A DNA stretch of 64,000 bases from Linyphia triangularis (GCA_963978545.1 OZ021731.1:23642093-23706092); one strand, 5' to 3'; positions 1-34,540 are shown, counted from the first letter of the stretch. The notes: a model not told the origin generated them from the letters alone. Program-made: numbers and translations.

Positions 1-21695
<21,695 letters not shown>

Positions 21696-21953
21696 GGCAC
21701 CAAAAATCCACCAAGCACAGTCCTATTCCAATGACCAAACAGTCCAATTATCAGCTGCAGACAGGCCGCGGCTTATTGCACCTCGCACTCCAATTAGATC
21801 TTCTACTCAAACCAAGTCGCTGAATTTCCATGTTTTTCTCTCCTGTCACCGTTAAGTGAGAATGAGGATGCTGCTTAGGATACTGGACGCATTAAAAGTA
21901 TAGACCATTAGGAGTCCGGCTGATTTGAACCATATGATGATAACACGGAGATC
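21696..21953 (-). promoter_or_regulatory. Probable 5' UTR and proximal region of the semaphorin gene
   Basis: This is the stretch just upstream of the ATG on the minus strand. It is less AT-rich than its surroundings and lacks the homopolymer runs of the introns. A possible UTR acceptor (pyrimidine run ending TTTACAG) lies near 21953-21960, so the first exon may be preceded by a non-coding exon. I see no TATA box, and the start site cannot be fixed from sequence. Confidence 0.4.
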
Positions 21954-22170
21954 TGTAAAAACAAGGGAGGTTGGTGTGAATGGGCGTATTTGATAAAGAA
22001 TGGTGGGGTACATAGCAGAGTATATTAATAGTGTTTGGGTGGGTTTGTTTCGTTATCTTCTAGCTTGAAACGGCGGTTCGTTAGTAACGTTTCATAAATA
22101 TTTGTCATAGTGGGTTAGTGCAAGATAAGGTTTTATCTGTTGGTTGCAGTACCTTTGAGTCTGTAACGTT

Positions 22171-22433
22171 TAAACCCCTGATATCAAACTATAACTTCTG
22201 GATAGCTTATAAACGGTTTCTGCTCTGCAAGCAGATGAAGCCAGTTGAATACTTGCCCCCATAATGCTATGAAATAGGTTGCCATGGTTACATGCACATT
22301 GTAACTAGTTTTCAGGGAAGTTGATAGTATACATCACTATGGTGTTGTTGAGCCTTCTTCGGCTTCAAGTCAACCACCAAGAATGCACTATCCATAAGTT
22401 ACTGTTAGAGATCAGTAGTTTAAACCAAAGATT
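22171..22433 (+). mobile_element. MITE, ACTACTGATC family, copy 1
   Basis: An element of about 263 bp. The right end, reverse-complemented, reads AAACTACTGATCTCTAAC and the left end is a degenerate version of it. It aligns along its whole length with the inverted copy at 49980-50236, with shared blocks AACTTCTGGATAGCTTATAA and ATGCTATGAAATAGGTTGCC. It is non-coding. The flanks contain TTTAAA; the superfamily is not assigned. Confidence 0.75.
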
Positions 22434-22709
22434 TTACAGAGAACCCCTATGCGTTGCCAAAATAATTTTATTCTTTAAAATCTGATCGGACGCAAATTTT
22501 TGAATAAATAAGATTAAAGAAATAATCTGATAAAATTAGTACTTGTATAATTTAAGCACAAATTAAGCCTTCAACGGAATGGTGCTTAAATCGAGTCGAG
22601 CGTGAGCAGTGTCTCATTTTATACGTATATAGAGTTATAAAAGTACTTGCAAATGATTAAAAGTTCGATCAAGGGCTAAAAAACTACTCTTAAGACATTG
22701 TCATTTCAA

Positions 22710-24030
22710 TCTAGTAGCAAGAGGAAAATGGCATAATAAAACAAGCTGTGTGTCTGTCTGTCTGTCTGTGGATCTATAGAAACCTACTTAAAATTGGAGT
22801 AGAACTCTGAAATTTTCACCATAAGTAGTTTTGGCCTTCTAATTTTATACATCACAAACAGAATGTTAAAATTTTAATTAGTTATTTTTTAATTAATTTT
22901 TTTAATTAATTAATAAATAAATATGTTACAAAACGATTACTAATAGGGCTACAGCTCTGAAATTTTCAACATAAGTAGTTTTCGTCTTTTAATTGGACTT
23001 TTAAAAAACAGAATTTTAAATTTTTATTTTGTTATTTTTTAATTAATTTTTTTTATTAATTAATAAACATTTTACAAAACGACTACTAATAGGGCTACAG
23101 CTCTGAAATTTTCAGCATAAGTAGTTTTGGCCTTCTAATTTTATACATCACAAACACAACGTTAAATTTTTAATTAGTTTTGTTTTAATTAATTTTTTTA
23201 ATTAATTAATAAATATGTTACAAAACGATATCTAATAAAGCTACAGATCTGAAATTTTCAACATAAGTAGTTTTGACTTTTTAATTGGACTTTAAAATAA
23301 CAGAATTTTAAATTTTTATTTTGTTCTTTTTTAATTAATTTTTTTAATTAATTAATTTATATATTACAAAACGATTTCAAATAGGGCTATTCATTGAAAT
23401 TTTCAACATAAATAGTTGTGTCCTTCTAATTGGATTTTTGAAAAACATATTTTTTTTTTTTAATTAATTAACAAATATTTTACAAAATGATTTGTAATTG
23501 GGCTACATTTCTGAAATTTTCAGCACAAGTAGTTTTGGCCTTCTAATTGAACTGACAAAAAGAATGTTAAAATTTTAATTTGTTTTTCAATTAATTTTTT
23601 TCACAAAAAGCGACTTCGAATAGGCCTAGATCTCTGAAAGTTTCAACATAAGTAGTTTTAGCCTCTAATTTTGCTTTCCACAAACACGTGTTAAAATAAT
23701 CTTAAAGGGGTGTTGTATTATTGTATTAACGGGGAATTTTTTTTTTAGAAGAGGCTTCCAATATTAAGTCTTTACGTAGCAATTAGATTTTAGTGAGTGA
23801 AGCGAGCTTATGCTTGCATAGCAATAAACCTTTTAACGAGTGAAATAAGCCTGTGTTTATGTGTCCATGAACTTTTCAGCGAACGAAGCGAGCTAGATTT
23901 TGCGTAGCGATGAACCTTCTTGCGAGCGAAGCGGCATTTTATACACGAATGACAGATTTCCGCAATGCGAGGCCTCACAGCTAGCTAAAATATTGCACAA
24001 GTTAAAATTTCGTAGCGGGTATTTAGCTAG
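22710..24030 (+). mobile_element. Helitron-like element with internal tandem array
   Basis: It begins A|TCTAGTAGCAAG, soon followed by AAAACAAGCTGTGTG and a (TCTG)n stretch at 22753-22769. It then carries a tandem array at 22787-23665 and a tail with repeated GCGAAGCGAGC-like words at 23793-23935. It ends AGCTAG|T at 24027-24031. The A|T flanks, TC start and CTAG end fit a Helitron, but I see no clear terminal hairpin, so the class is tentative. There is no protein-coding capacity. Confidence 0.45.
22787..23665 (+). repeat. Seven-unit tandem repeat, ~120-148 bp units
   Basis: Each unit starts near GGCTACAGCTCTGAAATTTTC and contains AACATAAGTAGTTTTGGCC, then an AT-only block of TTAATTAATT words and ACAAAACGA. 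Unit landmarks fall near 22805, 22952, 23100, 23245, 23387, 23509 and 23632. Unit length is about 148 bp for the first copies, falling to about 122 bp for the last. Confidence 0.85.
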
Positions 24031-27000
24031 TAATGATATAAAATATTAACCATTTTTATTGTATCAAATTTATTTGGAAAAAATAAAAAAATTTAATAAT
24101 ACCAATACTTAAATATCGAATTCCCTTCAATATAAGCCTTTTAAATACAGTTCAACTTATTTGGTTTTAATCTTCACTCATCCATTTTTAAATGTAGCAA
24201 ATCGCAAGTTTGAAATTGATAGAACAACCATGGAAACTAACGTGTATTTTTACTAGTATTTCAGATTATTAAAAAATATTATTCCAAATAAGTTGGCCGT
24301 TATTTTGCATCATATTGTTTTCGCTCATGGGAGTTTACATAAAAAAAAAAAATGGAGCACCACCTAAAAAAAACAGGAAACCAAAATACATTTTCTCCCT
24401 ATCGAATTAAACTGTTTCGGAGGTAAGGGTGGGAGGTTTGCAGACAACCCCCCCCCCCTCTCACGTACCGGCAATAACCCTGGATACGGGAGACACTTAT
24501 CCAATCCCCCCCCTCCCCAATTCCCACCCGTAGAGAAAAAAAACATCTACCTGAATCCTATATATGAGTAGGAAACAACAAAAAGTCCAACTTGGGAGGT
24601 CCCTCAAACCAGCGTCGCCAAGAACTCGCCAAAGATTAGATTCCCCCGCATAAGTTGTTATGGAAATGAATCGAATTAAATGGAGGAATCGTACCTGTAG
24701 GTGTTTGGTTTGTTGTGTCGTATGTCTGAAGAAATAATGTAAGCATTCCGAAGTTTTATAAAATCTGATAACTCAGCTCAGCACTATGCTGAATGAAATT
24801 GAGAACAAGAATTTATAAATGATAATAATTCGAAATCTTCAATAAATTTTCGAACATTTACTTTTCTTAATGTTTTTATTTTAAATTTTTTTTTCCATAT
24901 TCCATTCTCGCTCATTTAACAACAATTAGAAAAATAAGGACTAAATTACTCATTAATATTCCCACTTCTGTTATACATAAGCCCTTTAATACGATTATCT
25001 TTATACTAGTGAGAAAATCCATGTCAGTCTATTACTATGTTTCCATTCATTTAGAAGAAATGGCCAATTTGGGGATATTTTTGGCGATAATTCTTTTATG
25101 GGACTGTGTTTCCAAACCACATTAGTCGGTGAAGATGTCTAAAGTGGTCATTTACAATTTCATTCGATTCTGACAATATTCATAAATGCAAGAGTTGTTC
25201 GTCCATCAGACCATTACTTGTCATACTTAGTCTTCTAGCTTTTATACATATCAAAAGTTTAAGAACCTCTACACATTTAGTCATGGAGATTACTTTTTCC
25301 AGAAATGTGTAACAGAACTGCAGAAAGAAATTAAAAGAGTCAAACCATTCTTACTAAGTTAATAGCTACAGGAACATGTTCTCATTTCGATCAAAATACC
25401 AAGACCGAAGTTCACTTAACATTAGCGCACAACTTGAATAAGATCGAATTCTAAAACTCTAAATAAGCTTTTAGAAATTTTAAGTCCCTTTTCCTAAAGA
25501 AATCCTTTCGAACTTCAATTCCCGTAGATAATTGTAACCAATTAACAAACAAGACCAGCTAACGCGTTAAATGTTCTCACTACTGAAATACAAGGAACCC
25601 TTCATTATGAATTCTCGTGACACCAGCGACAAAACCCATTTATGTCTTCCGAAACAAACGGTCTTTTACAAATCTCAGAAGCAATTAAGCACTGGGAAAG
25701 GTCTTAACTCGCGGCTTAGCATTCGGACCGAGATACAGATAGATAAGTAAACGGGTTCAACCCGCATTCCGAACTAAAAAAGACATTGAATGTTCTGCTA
25801 AAAATGGACTCTACTGTCTTTATCGCTTACCATCTGTCCAAAATAATTCCACTAGTGTTAACAGCAGCAAAAAGGTTCATGATCTATCTTGTCTGACTAA
25901 TGTCAAGGAGTTAACAAGATATAAAGGAACGTATAAAAAAAAATTATTTTTTATGCTATTTATGGAATTTAGTAGTTCTGAAGTATATACATATCCAGTA
26001 GTGTGAAGCATATGTGGAATATATAGACAAGTGAGGATATATAAATAGTGGATGATAAATAATGATTAGGATACCAAAAAAAATCTTTCACATTTTGTTA
26101 TACATTAGCAATGTAAAAAAACAAAAAATACGTCGCCAGATTGGCGACTAAAATATTGTCAATTTAAAATTTTGACTTAATACGTTGATCTTGTGAGACA
26201 GATAGTCAAATTACTTCTTTAGTCAAGAATCCCAAACTAAAAAAGTTAACTTTAAATTAGCAAACTAAGAATATTGGAAATATTAAAGATATTCTTTGTT
26301 GACAGAAAATAAAATTTAAACATGCCATTTTTTTTAAAGCATTTTTATTGTAAATAGTTTTTGCCATCCTTTGTCATAAATCAACCACTTTTCTAAGGAA
26401 TGTTTTCAATGTTGCTAGGTTAAAAAGTGGCATCACGTTTGTAAGAAAATTTAACCAAAAAATAAAGTTTGAAGTATTAAAGCAATTCTTCATCTGCCCA
26501 TCAAACTTTGTCGAAAGTTGACGAATTACTACTGTTACACGAGTACTAAATACCACACATTTTGAAGCTATATTTCAGAAGATGTTTTCGGGAAATACAA
26601 CGATAGCAGCTTTCGACAGGGAAAGATTGACAACCAATCTTAATACAATGGCCTATTTTCACCAAAATGCAGTTACGCAAAAAAAAATTAATAACTCCGT
26701 TTATGCGGATAAACAACAAGAGACTGGAAGGTTGAGAGCTTAATTAAGGTGAGGTGCGGCCAGAACATAGAGAATCGTCTGTCTTCTGATTGGGTGTAAA
26801 CAGGAAAAAGGGGAGTCAGAAGCAAAACAGTTTAAGGGTTCTTTTGCACCCAATCTTCCTGCCTACTATGTCTTAAACGGGAGTTGCATATTTATTATAT
26901 TTTTTATGGAAACGGAAATTAGTTTGTAAGTTAAGAAATGCTATGTTACAGGTGTCTACCCCTCAGGTATTTATTTTGAGATGAGGATAGCCTGCAATTA

Positions 27001-27238
27001 ACTTATGGAGATTGTTGGCCCATTATAAAATAATCAGTATTAGCAATTTTTTTTTTTTTTTCTTAAATCATTCGGATTCAAATGACACTAGATTATATAG
27101 AGTGAACATTATGTAGCTTCAAAATTGTTAGCCTCTTCATTCTTTATTTTATAAAAGATATCTCAACGATATTTTCTACAGAACTTTTATAAATATGTTG
27201 GGCGAAAGTATGTCAATGTAGTAGACCAACTATTTACT
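24031..27238. other. Intergenic, no recognised gene
   Basis: Mostly AT-rich. A C/G-run patch lies at 24418-24535. A short block near 25060-25100 (TATTTTTGGCGATAATTCTT) matches the interior of repeat family X. Nothing else is supported. Confidence 0.65.
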
Positions 27239-27977
27239 AAGGGTGTGGAACATCGCACAACTTTCAATTACACTATAATACTGGCGTGGATTTGTGTCAT
27301 TTACCGTTTTTATATTCTCATCATTCATCTGGCAAAAATGGGCAGTTTCTCGATATTATTTGCCATAATTATTGTATGGGTCTTAAAGATGGGGGGGGGG
27401 GGGGACTGCTAAATGATGATTTTGGCGATATACTTTTCGATAATTCTTATATTATCCTTTGTTTTAAGGGAAACTGAGTACCGAAGAAAAAACGTTCGTT
27501 GATTAGGTGTGGCTCAAAGAAAGAGAACTCTGTTTTAAAGGGATTTTTTTTGTTAAATTTTTTACGCCATTAAACCATTTTTACGGGAATTTCGGAGGTG
27601 GGAATGTTTAGATCACCTTAAGCGGCATTACCACAACGATTTTGAACAAAATCATTAGAGCCGAATTTTAACAATTACTGAAAAACATGATTTTATCAAT
27701 GGTAGCTTCTTTATGCGCATGTGCGACTTTGACGAAAACCTTAATGGTAGGTCCTTGAGCCATCACCAACTTGCACACCTAATTTGAACATCGTAGGTCA
27801 AAATTTGTTCGGGAGTTATGCTGACCACGTACACACATAAACATGCACACATTTTTTCTAGATCACTTTTTTAAGATCAGGATGTTTCAAAACGTGGTGA
27901 AAAGCAAAAAAAAAAAAAAAAAAAAAAAAAGTTAAATATTGATTTTGACCGAATACTATACTTTCATTACCCTATGT
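27239..27977 (+). mobile_element. Interspersed repeat family X, copy 2
   Basis: It starts AAGGGTGTGGAACATCGCAC and ends near CTTTCATTACCCTATG. It aligns with 19261-19992 in the same orientation. It contains a G run (27391-27404) and an A run (27906-27930), and no conserved frame. Confidence 0.65.
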
Positions 27978-30683
27978 ATACATATGGGTAATTGGAAATA
28001 AAAAGTCTAGTAAAGCTCTTTATTATTGTTAACTTCCTTATCTTATAATTTATAAATGATTTTAAGTATTTGTCAAAGAACTTTATACAAGCACTGTATC
28101 AATATAGTGCAAACGTGCTTTTGTAATGACTTGTATAAATGCTCTTTTATCATTGCTAGCTTATTTATTCTATATTTTATACATGATTTTAAGTCTTAAT
28201 TAAAGAACTTTTGTAGTGCTATACTTACTTAATAAACATATTTAGATAAAATGTGGCACGCTTATTATTTAAACAATGGCCAAATTATACCTTTAAGAAA
28301 AACTAAACACTTGATCCGATTTTTGACATCAGGTGGAAATGGACCATTTTAGGGGATTATACGAGAGTTAATTTTTCAGGTTGGATCTTATCGCAAAAAT
28401 TACGAATGAAGATTTAGACAAAAAAGAAAACAATTGAATAAAGTTTTGAATGCCTATCTAATAATTATTGCTCTTGAATCGCCATCTGAGGAAATTTGAA
28501 TTATTTTTTATTAAGTTTATTTTTGTTTATTTTTATTTTCAAAGATCATTTCCTCATTGTCTCAAGAGTACATGTACAAAGTTTAAAGCAGGTTTGTTGA
28601 TCAATGCATGCTCCAGAATGCACTAAACAGCGTCAGCTTAATCATGCCATTCTATATTTGTAACCTAATTTGAAGTTTATATTTTCATCAGTCAAGGTTA
28701 CGACATCCGCATTATTATTAAGCCTAATCTAATTATACATCCTTTATTTTCCTAACGATTTGTTTTTAAACCCTAATTGCAGTCAAAATTGTGAAGACTT
28801 AGCTCATACCAAACATTTGCTTTTTTCCCCCTCTCTGGTAATACAGGTATTCGTCCCCAAGGTATTCCATTTAAAAAAATATTCCTCGAAGGCAATATGA
28901 ATAAAATTGTCAAACACAAAAACGGCTTCTTCTCCCAAAGAGTTTCAGAAGAAATGTATTGATAAAAATTAATAAATCGAATGTTTAATCAGAAATAAAA
29001 TGCATTGTTATGTTAAAAAAATATCGAGGTTAAAATTCGGTAAGGAAATTCGGTATAAAATATTTCGGGTATAATGGAATTGAGACATAGTCAATTTGGA
29101 GTTTGATCAATTTTAAGGCGTTTAATAAAATAGACTGTACTTTATAGTGTACGTTACTTCACTTTGTGGTCGAATTAACTGCATTTAGTCAGTGAAATTG
29201 AAACTTTGGTAGTTCTCAGTTAGGGTTGTGACAGATATTGTTACTAAAATATCACTTCTGCAGACGTTTTATTACGGTACAGCAAATCCAGATTTCCAGC
29301 ATGTACATTTCGGAGTTTGGTAACAAATTCTCTCGGAAAAGTTGTCCCCGAATATCCATGTTCTAACCTGATAGTTCTATTTGTAGAAAAATCACTATTT
29401 CTATCGAATTTTAAATCAAAGCTGGTTGTAATTTTATATTTTATTTTATGCAATATCAATAATCTCTCGGAGACTATCAAACTTATACATATATATGACA
29501 TGTGTTTATCATTTATAGTATAGGAATTACTTATTGAAAAATCATTTGTCACTATTTTCCGGTACTTTCGTTAGTATTGAATTCTTCGCAAGATCTTTCA
29601 TTTGACATATCACACGGGTCATTAGCATTTATAGTTTTAAGAAAGCATACACATCAGTGTATTATGCTTCTACACTACATTAGTGTAATGAGGAAGCTAA
29701 AAAATATTTGTATGCCTGCTGTATAAACTCATAAAAGACGTCATACCTTAACATTAAAATCACTTATACTGGTGAACATTGAAAGAAACAGCATCAAATT
29801 GTCTTATGTTGGTTTATGTATGAAATTGTATTTACTATTCCCTTTGGGCAGAATACGTTTAGTTTTTTACAAATTAAATATCATAAATATTTTCGAAGTA
29901 AACTGGATTAGGGAAAGATAAAAAGCAATTAAAAGAAGACACTCAATTGAATTGCGACATTTACTATCGGAATTAATCTTATAGTTATCCTAATCTTTAT
30001 GCATAAAGAAAACATTGCGTTATTACTGCATGTATAACATCATAAAACACGTTTTGTAAAGGACAAAGCGCATACTAAACGACAATCCTTTGAATGCAAC
30101 TCATATTTTGTAGGTTTATTGCGGAAAAATCTGACAAAGTAAATTTTACGTCGTTTTGTTTGACTAGCAATAAATTTTCTTCTTATGAATGATAACAATG
30201 TTATATAACTGTTGTTTGATATATATCATAAACTCTTTTGTATCCTAAAAGTTTTTTGTTTTTGCAACGAGTAATAAACTAAAATTTTTATTGTTTTCGG
30301 CCTTATTTCGAGGAGACGGTTTGAACACTTCTCCATTGAGGATTATTTGATACAACCCAAGGTAGATTCTGGTTTAAGCAATTTTTCAGAACTTTAAACT
30401 GATCTGTTGAAGCGTTACTGAAACAAAATTTATTTGCAGAGTGCATAAAAACACTTTTAAGCAAGTAAAACCTACAATAGTTGCATTTCAGCAACATTTA
30501 TTCATAATTATTTGGGATTACAACTGAAACCTTATTGTTTCCCAAATTAGCACTTCTTCATGATACCAACACACTTCCCACTTTATATTTGAATGATAAA
30601 ACTTCCCATTAGGCTAGAAAAAAATCGCAAAATACTGTAACTACTGAATAAGTACTTGTATATTTAGGTAAAGATATTAACAG
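27978..30683. other. Intergenic, no recognised gene
   Basis: AT-rich. A 102-codon open frame on the minus strand (29244-29552) has no recognisable domain. No repeat or RNA gene is seen. Confidence 0.65.
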
Positions 30684-30694
30684 ATTTAAAAGTG

Positions 30695-30870
30695 GTTGGT
30701 TTGTACGCTCAACGACCTATTTTTATGCACAATGACGGCTAATCAGGCTGGGCCCTACAGTTTAACGTGGATTCCGAACCACAACGAACATCCATACCTA
30801 ATGCGAGATTCGAACTCGGCACCATTGGCATGCGAGGTCAGAGCGTTAATCACACAGCCATCAAGTGGGC
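30695..30870 (-). mobile_element. tRNA-derived SINE, family 2, copy 1
   Basis: A 176-bp element read on the minus strand. A tRNA-like head has a degenerate B box (GAGTTCGAATCTC), followed by a body and a 3' tail ending in GTACAAACCAAC. It is flanked by a perfect 11-bp duplication ATTTAAAAGTG (30684-30694 and 30871-30881). It is homologous to 41431-41600 and inverted at 47733-47898. Confidence 0.85.
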
Positions 30871-30994
30871 ATTTAAAAGTGCAAATAATAATCCACTTCA
30901 TTTCAAATCGTGAATAAACGAATCCTCATATTTTGTTAGAGCCAGAAGAGACAACAGATTTGTCAGTACTTTTGAAGAATGATATTCATAAAAT

Positions 30995-31345
30995 TAAGGG
31001 AGTGGAACGTCGCACACGTTACACTATATATTGGTCACTGCATTCAAATTTGGTTAGTTGGTTTCAGATTATCTGGCGCCGTCAGCAACACGAGGGCTAT
31101 AATGCGCCAACATTTGTCATTAGACAAACCAATATACATTTACAAACACCCATGCCTAACTCGGGACTCGAACCTGCAACCTCGCGGTCCATAAGCTAGC
31201 ACGCTAATCATTATACCTTTTGGTCGGCCATCTCAAATTTGAAAAGGATTGGCGTCATTTACAGTTTGTGTTTTCACGTTTCTTTATAATGTTAGAGAAA
31301 CTCTACAGTTTGGCGATATTTTTGGCTACTAAAGTACTATTTGTT
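30995..31345 (+). mobile_element. Interspersed repeat family X, copy 3, split by a SINE
   Basis: It begins TAAGGGAGTGGAACGTCGCAC like the other family X copies. It is interrupted at 31053-31232 by a family 1 SINE and resumes with ATTGGCGTCATTTAC and TTTGGCGATATTTTTGGC. The SINE therefore inserted after this copy. Confidence 0.6.
31053..31232 (-). mobile_element. tRNA-derived SINE, family 1, copy 1
   Basis: A 180-bp element in minus-strand sense. The tRNA-like head begins GGCCGACCAAAAGGTATAAT and has the B box GGTTCGAGTCCC. The body contains GGCGCATTATAGCCC and TGACGGCGCCAGATAATCTG, and the 3' end is CAACTAACC. It is flanked by TCAAATTTG (31044-31052 and 31233-31241). It is nested in repeat family X. 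Confidence 0.85.
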
Positions 31346-32329
31346 AAAATCTAGATTGGCTCAGAAAATTGACTCCGAGCATACGGCAGGAACATAGTTT
31401 TTAAAACAAATTTAAAATTTACATTTTTAAGTTATTTTAAAAACGCATTTAGTTTATATACATCCAAAACACAACTTATCAGAAAATACATCCGACTACA
31501 ATATTTACCACTACACCAGCAAAACAACCAACTCCCAAACACACGCTTTCCTACGCAACACACACTTACCACGTTTTTAATGCCACTAACTCTCAATGAA
31601 GTCATCAAACATACATTTAAAAAATAAAAAAAATCACTTTCCCTCCAACCTAGACAAACTTCCACCCTTGGTTTCTGTTTTCGAATTAACAGAACCAGCT
31701 ATTTCTCCATACACCCTTTCATTTTTTATTTTAACAATTCAACCACAAAAGGAGTTCCGAAAAATTTACAACGAAATTACAAGTCAAGGAGTCGTAACTC
31801 TGCCGCTTTCTCTTGTCACGTTTTTGTCCCACGTCATGACTACAAACTTGGGGTATTTCTAGTATAAGAAAAGAGAAACGCATGATTATACGCGGCGAAT
31901 ACGGCCGTTTTTTCCTAGTAATCGTGTTAGTAGAAGGGTGATAAGCATCGGATGAATAGCGCCACCTGCTGCGAAAATCGTAATTTAGCTCGTTCTAAAA
32001 ACAAAGCTATACACGATTCGAACCTGGCAAAATAGACGGTAACGGTGGTTCAATCGAAACAGACCAGCCCCCCCTCCCCTCTGTTGGGAAACAAAGAAAT
32101 TGGTCGAAATCGAGGGGAACGATTCCTTAGAAATAGGAGTGAACTTTTTTGCTGGTTTCCTTTGTCTTAGATGATTGTCTTCGAAATTTGACACTAGTAA
32201 TTATGGGGGGGGGGGAGGAAATACAGTGAAAAGAACGTTCGATGTCAATAGTTAAAATGAACGGTATCTGTAGCTAATATATCACGCGACAAGTTAATGA
32301 CATCAAGCAGTTGTAGTCATCTATTAATA
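31346..32329. other. Intergenic, no recognised gene
   Basis: I see no gene or repeat; open frames here are short and unsupported. Confidence 0.6.
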
Positions 32330-32708
32330 CAGCGTTTCTTAACCTGAGGTACATGTACCCCCAGGGGTACGTAAAATGGTCTCAGGGGTGAGCGGAAAAA
32401 AGATTAATGGCAGATATTGATATTTAGACTGAACTTAAAAGAAATGACAAAGAGTTGAAATTATATTTGATTATGAAATATCAAAATAATGCAATTGAAT
32501 CTTAAATAGATATAAATGTATATTTAAATTTAGATTAGGTATATATACAATCTTTACGACTACTAGCCTACACCTTCTATACGATACTGTATATTACTGC
32601 ACGTCGATGTTGGTAATTAAACATAATGGGATGAGGTTGGGGTACGTGGAGGGTAGGAATGATAGGTCAAGGGGTACGTAATTAAAAAAAAGTATTGAGA
32701 AACGCCAG
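32330..32708. mobile_element. hAT-type MITE
   Basis: It starts CAGCGTTTCTTAACCTGAGG and its reverse-complemented right end reads CTGGCGTTTCTCAATACTT, a typical hAT 'CAGnGTTTCTCAA' pattern. The interior ends repeat 'aggggtacgt' words. The flanks share ATTAAT, an imperfect target duplication. It is about 379 bp and non-coding. Confidence 0.65.
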
Positions 32709-33482
32709 ATTAATCATTAAATTTTTCCTTTTTTAATAAAGTCCTAAACGTTGTCTTCAAGAAAGATTTGGTATTAGGAACATCAAAGTGTAGACTGATA
32801 GTATACTGCAGTTTTCTCTCCCACTCCACAAAATTGAAAATCAGGAAATTAGATATCTTAAAATCATAAAACTAAAAAGTTTCAAGGGATATAATAGAAA
32901 TGTTTGGGAGTGATGTGTTTTAAGACGCTGTGAATGGGTCTGGAAATAATTACTTTCAGGAATAAGTAATCGGAGTCAAAAACGCAGTTACAGGCCTCGA
33001 ACCAGGTTGATGGTCTAGGATGAATTTGAAAAATAAAACTTCTTTTCAAACTTTGATAATTAGAAAACTTCTCTGTCTTGAGATATTCGAAAACATTTAT
33101 GCATTGCTTTAGTTCTAGAGTGTATAATACCTTCTCAATAAAATATAATTATCAAAACGGGTTAAACCGAAATGAAAGGCTGAAAAGTTTGTCACATACA
33201 GAGAGAGAAAGATTTTATGGAGTTATCTCAAATAAAAACAATAATAGTTAGCCCCACTGCTCATTTGGAGAATGGTTTCCCAGTCCCAAGGATCCACCGC
33301 TTACCTACATTCCAGCGTAGTTTCTATAAATGACATATATGGAATTACTAATCGATTGTACTTTTATTGCAGGTGGAAATTTTAATTAAAAGTGGATGCA
33401 GAAGACAACATGATTTATTAAAACATTACGCACGGTAACATAACTGTTACAAAATCATTGTAATTCAAACTTTCTGGTCGTT
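32709..33482. other. Intergenic, no recognised gene
   Basis: Nothing recognisable. Confidence 0.6.
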
Positions 33483-34009
33483 AGTTCCCACAAGCAGCGT
33501 AAGCACACTCATCAACCTTCTTAATTACACACAATGCCGAAGCAACTGCGTCGAGACAAGATTTTACTTGTTTTACCTCAAATTGCACCATTACGTTTCC
33601 ATCACCGCTTCCTATCAACCGCTATACCATAGCCCGAAAAACATGCCCCTTGCATTTTCCTAACACCTAATGTAGAAATCATCAAACTAACAAAAGAGTG
33701 ACTCAATGGGTTGGTTGATTGTTTTCAGATTATCTGGCGCCGTCAGCAACACTAGGGCTATAATGCGCTGAAACATTTGTCAGTTCCCACAAGCAGCGTA
33801 AGCACTCATCAACTTTCTTACTTACACACACAATGCCGAAGCAACTGTGTCAAGACAATATTTTACTTGTTTTACTTCAAATTGGACCATTACGTTTCCA
33901 ACACCGCTTCCTATCAACCGCTATACCATAGCCTTAAAAATATGCCCCTTGCATTTTCCCAACACCTACTGTAGAAATCATCAAACTAGCAAAAGAGTGA
34001 CTCAATGGG
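33483..34009. repeat. 228-bp direct repeats flanking a SINE fragment
   Basis: Copy A (33483-33710) and copy B (33782-34009) are direct repeats, both starting AGTTCCCACAAGCAGCGTAA and ending GTGACTCAATGGG. They differ at roughly 8% of positions. The 71 bp between them is the 3' part of a family 1 SINE. The layout looks like an unusually long target-site duplication, or a tandem duplication with a SINE at the junction. Confidence 0.9.
33711..33781 (-). mobile_element. 5'-truncated SINE, family 1 fragment
   Basis: In plus-strand order it begins TTGGTTGATTGTTTTCAG, continues through TCTGGCGCCGTCAGCAAC, and breaks off at CATTTGTC. The tRNA head is missing. It lies exactly between the two 228-bp direct repeats. 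Confidence 0.85.
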
Positions 34010-34540
34010 AGACTCCAACAAAACAAGACGCCTCCAAGGTGTCACCTCATATTTCAAAACACAAACTTAAGCACACACTTTGGACGCGTCCATCCATTTG
34101 TAAGCATCATCCACTCCCACTACGTGCAGCCATCAAGAAGGACATTTAGAGGATTACGATGTACCTGTGATGACATTTTTAACTTATCCCATTCCACCCC
34201 GTGACATGCGAACCCGTATCTCTTTAAATGGAGAGCTAATCCCCACCTGACCCTATTCCGAGTATAGAAAAATGAAAATATCAAACCGGTATCTCGCGAG
34301 TTTTTGTTTCGGTGATTCTTCCTTGGTGTGTCAGGAAGACAAGTGGCCGCTTTGGTGCCAGTCGAAGATTATGGGTGCAAAACATGTCCAGAGTCCTCAA
34401 TACGTTATTCTTTTGACAGGTCTGTCGCCTTGTCTGGGATCGTTGTCATATGTATCGTGAGCTGTGGTGAAGCTGATATGGTGTGGCGAGCTGGGCATTG
34501 CCGATGATGGTTTAATGAATGTATTAGGGCAATTCTCTGG
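34010..34540. other. Intergenic, no recognised gene
   Basis: Somewhat less AT-rich than the neighbourhood, but without a splice-supported frame or known element. Confidence 0.6.

Noticed and set aside
24418..24535. Possible CpG-island promoter
   Set aside because: The GC content comes from C and G homopolymer runs, not CpG-rich promoter sequence.
29244..29552. 102-codon minus-strand frame
   Set aside because: No domain, no splice support, overlapped by an equally open plus-strand frame.
30933..31199. Two overlapping plus-strand frames of 71 and 88 codons
   Set aside because: They are translations of a SINE and its host repeat; similar peptides at 41433-41615 and 63263-63463 have the same origin.
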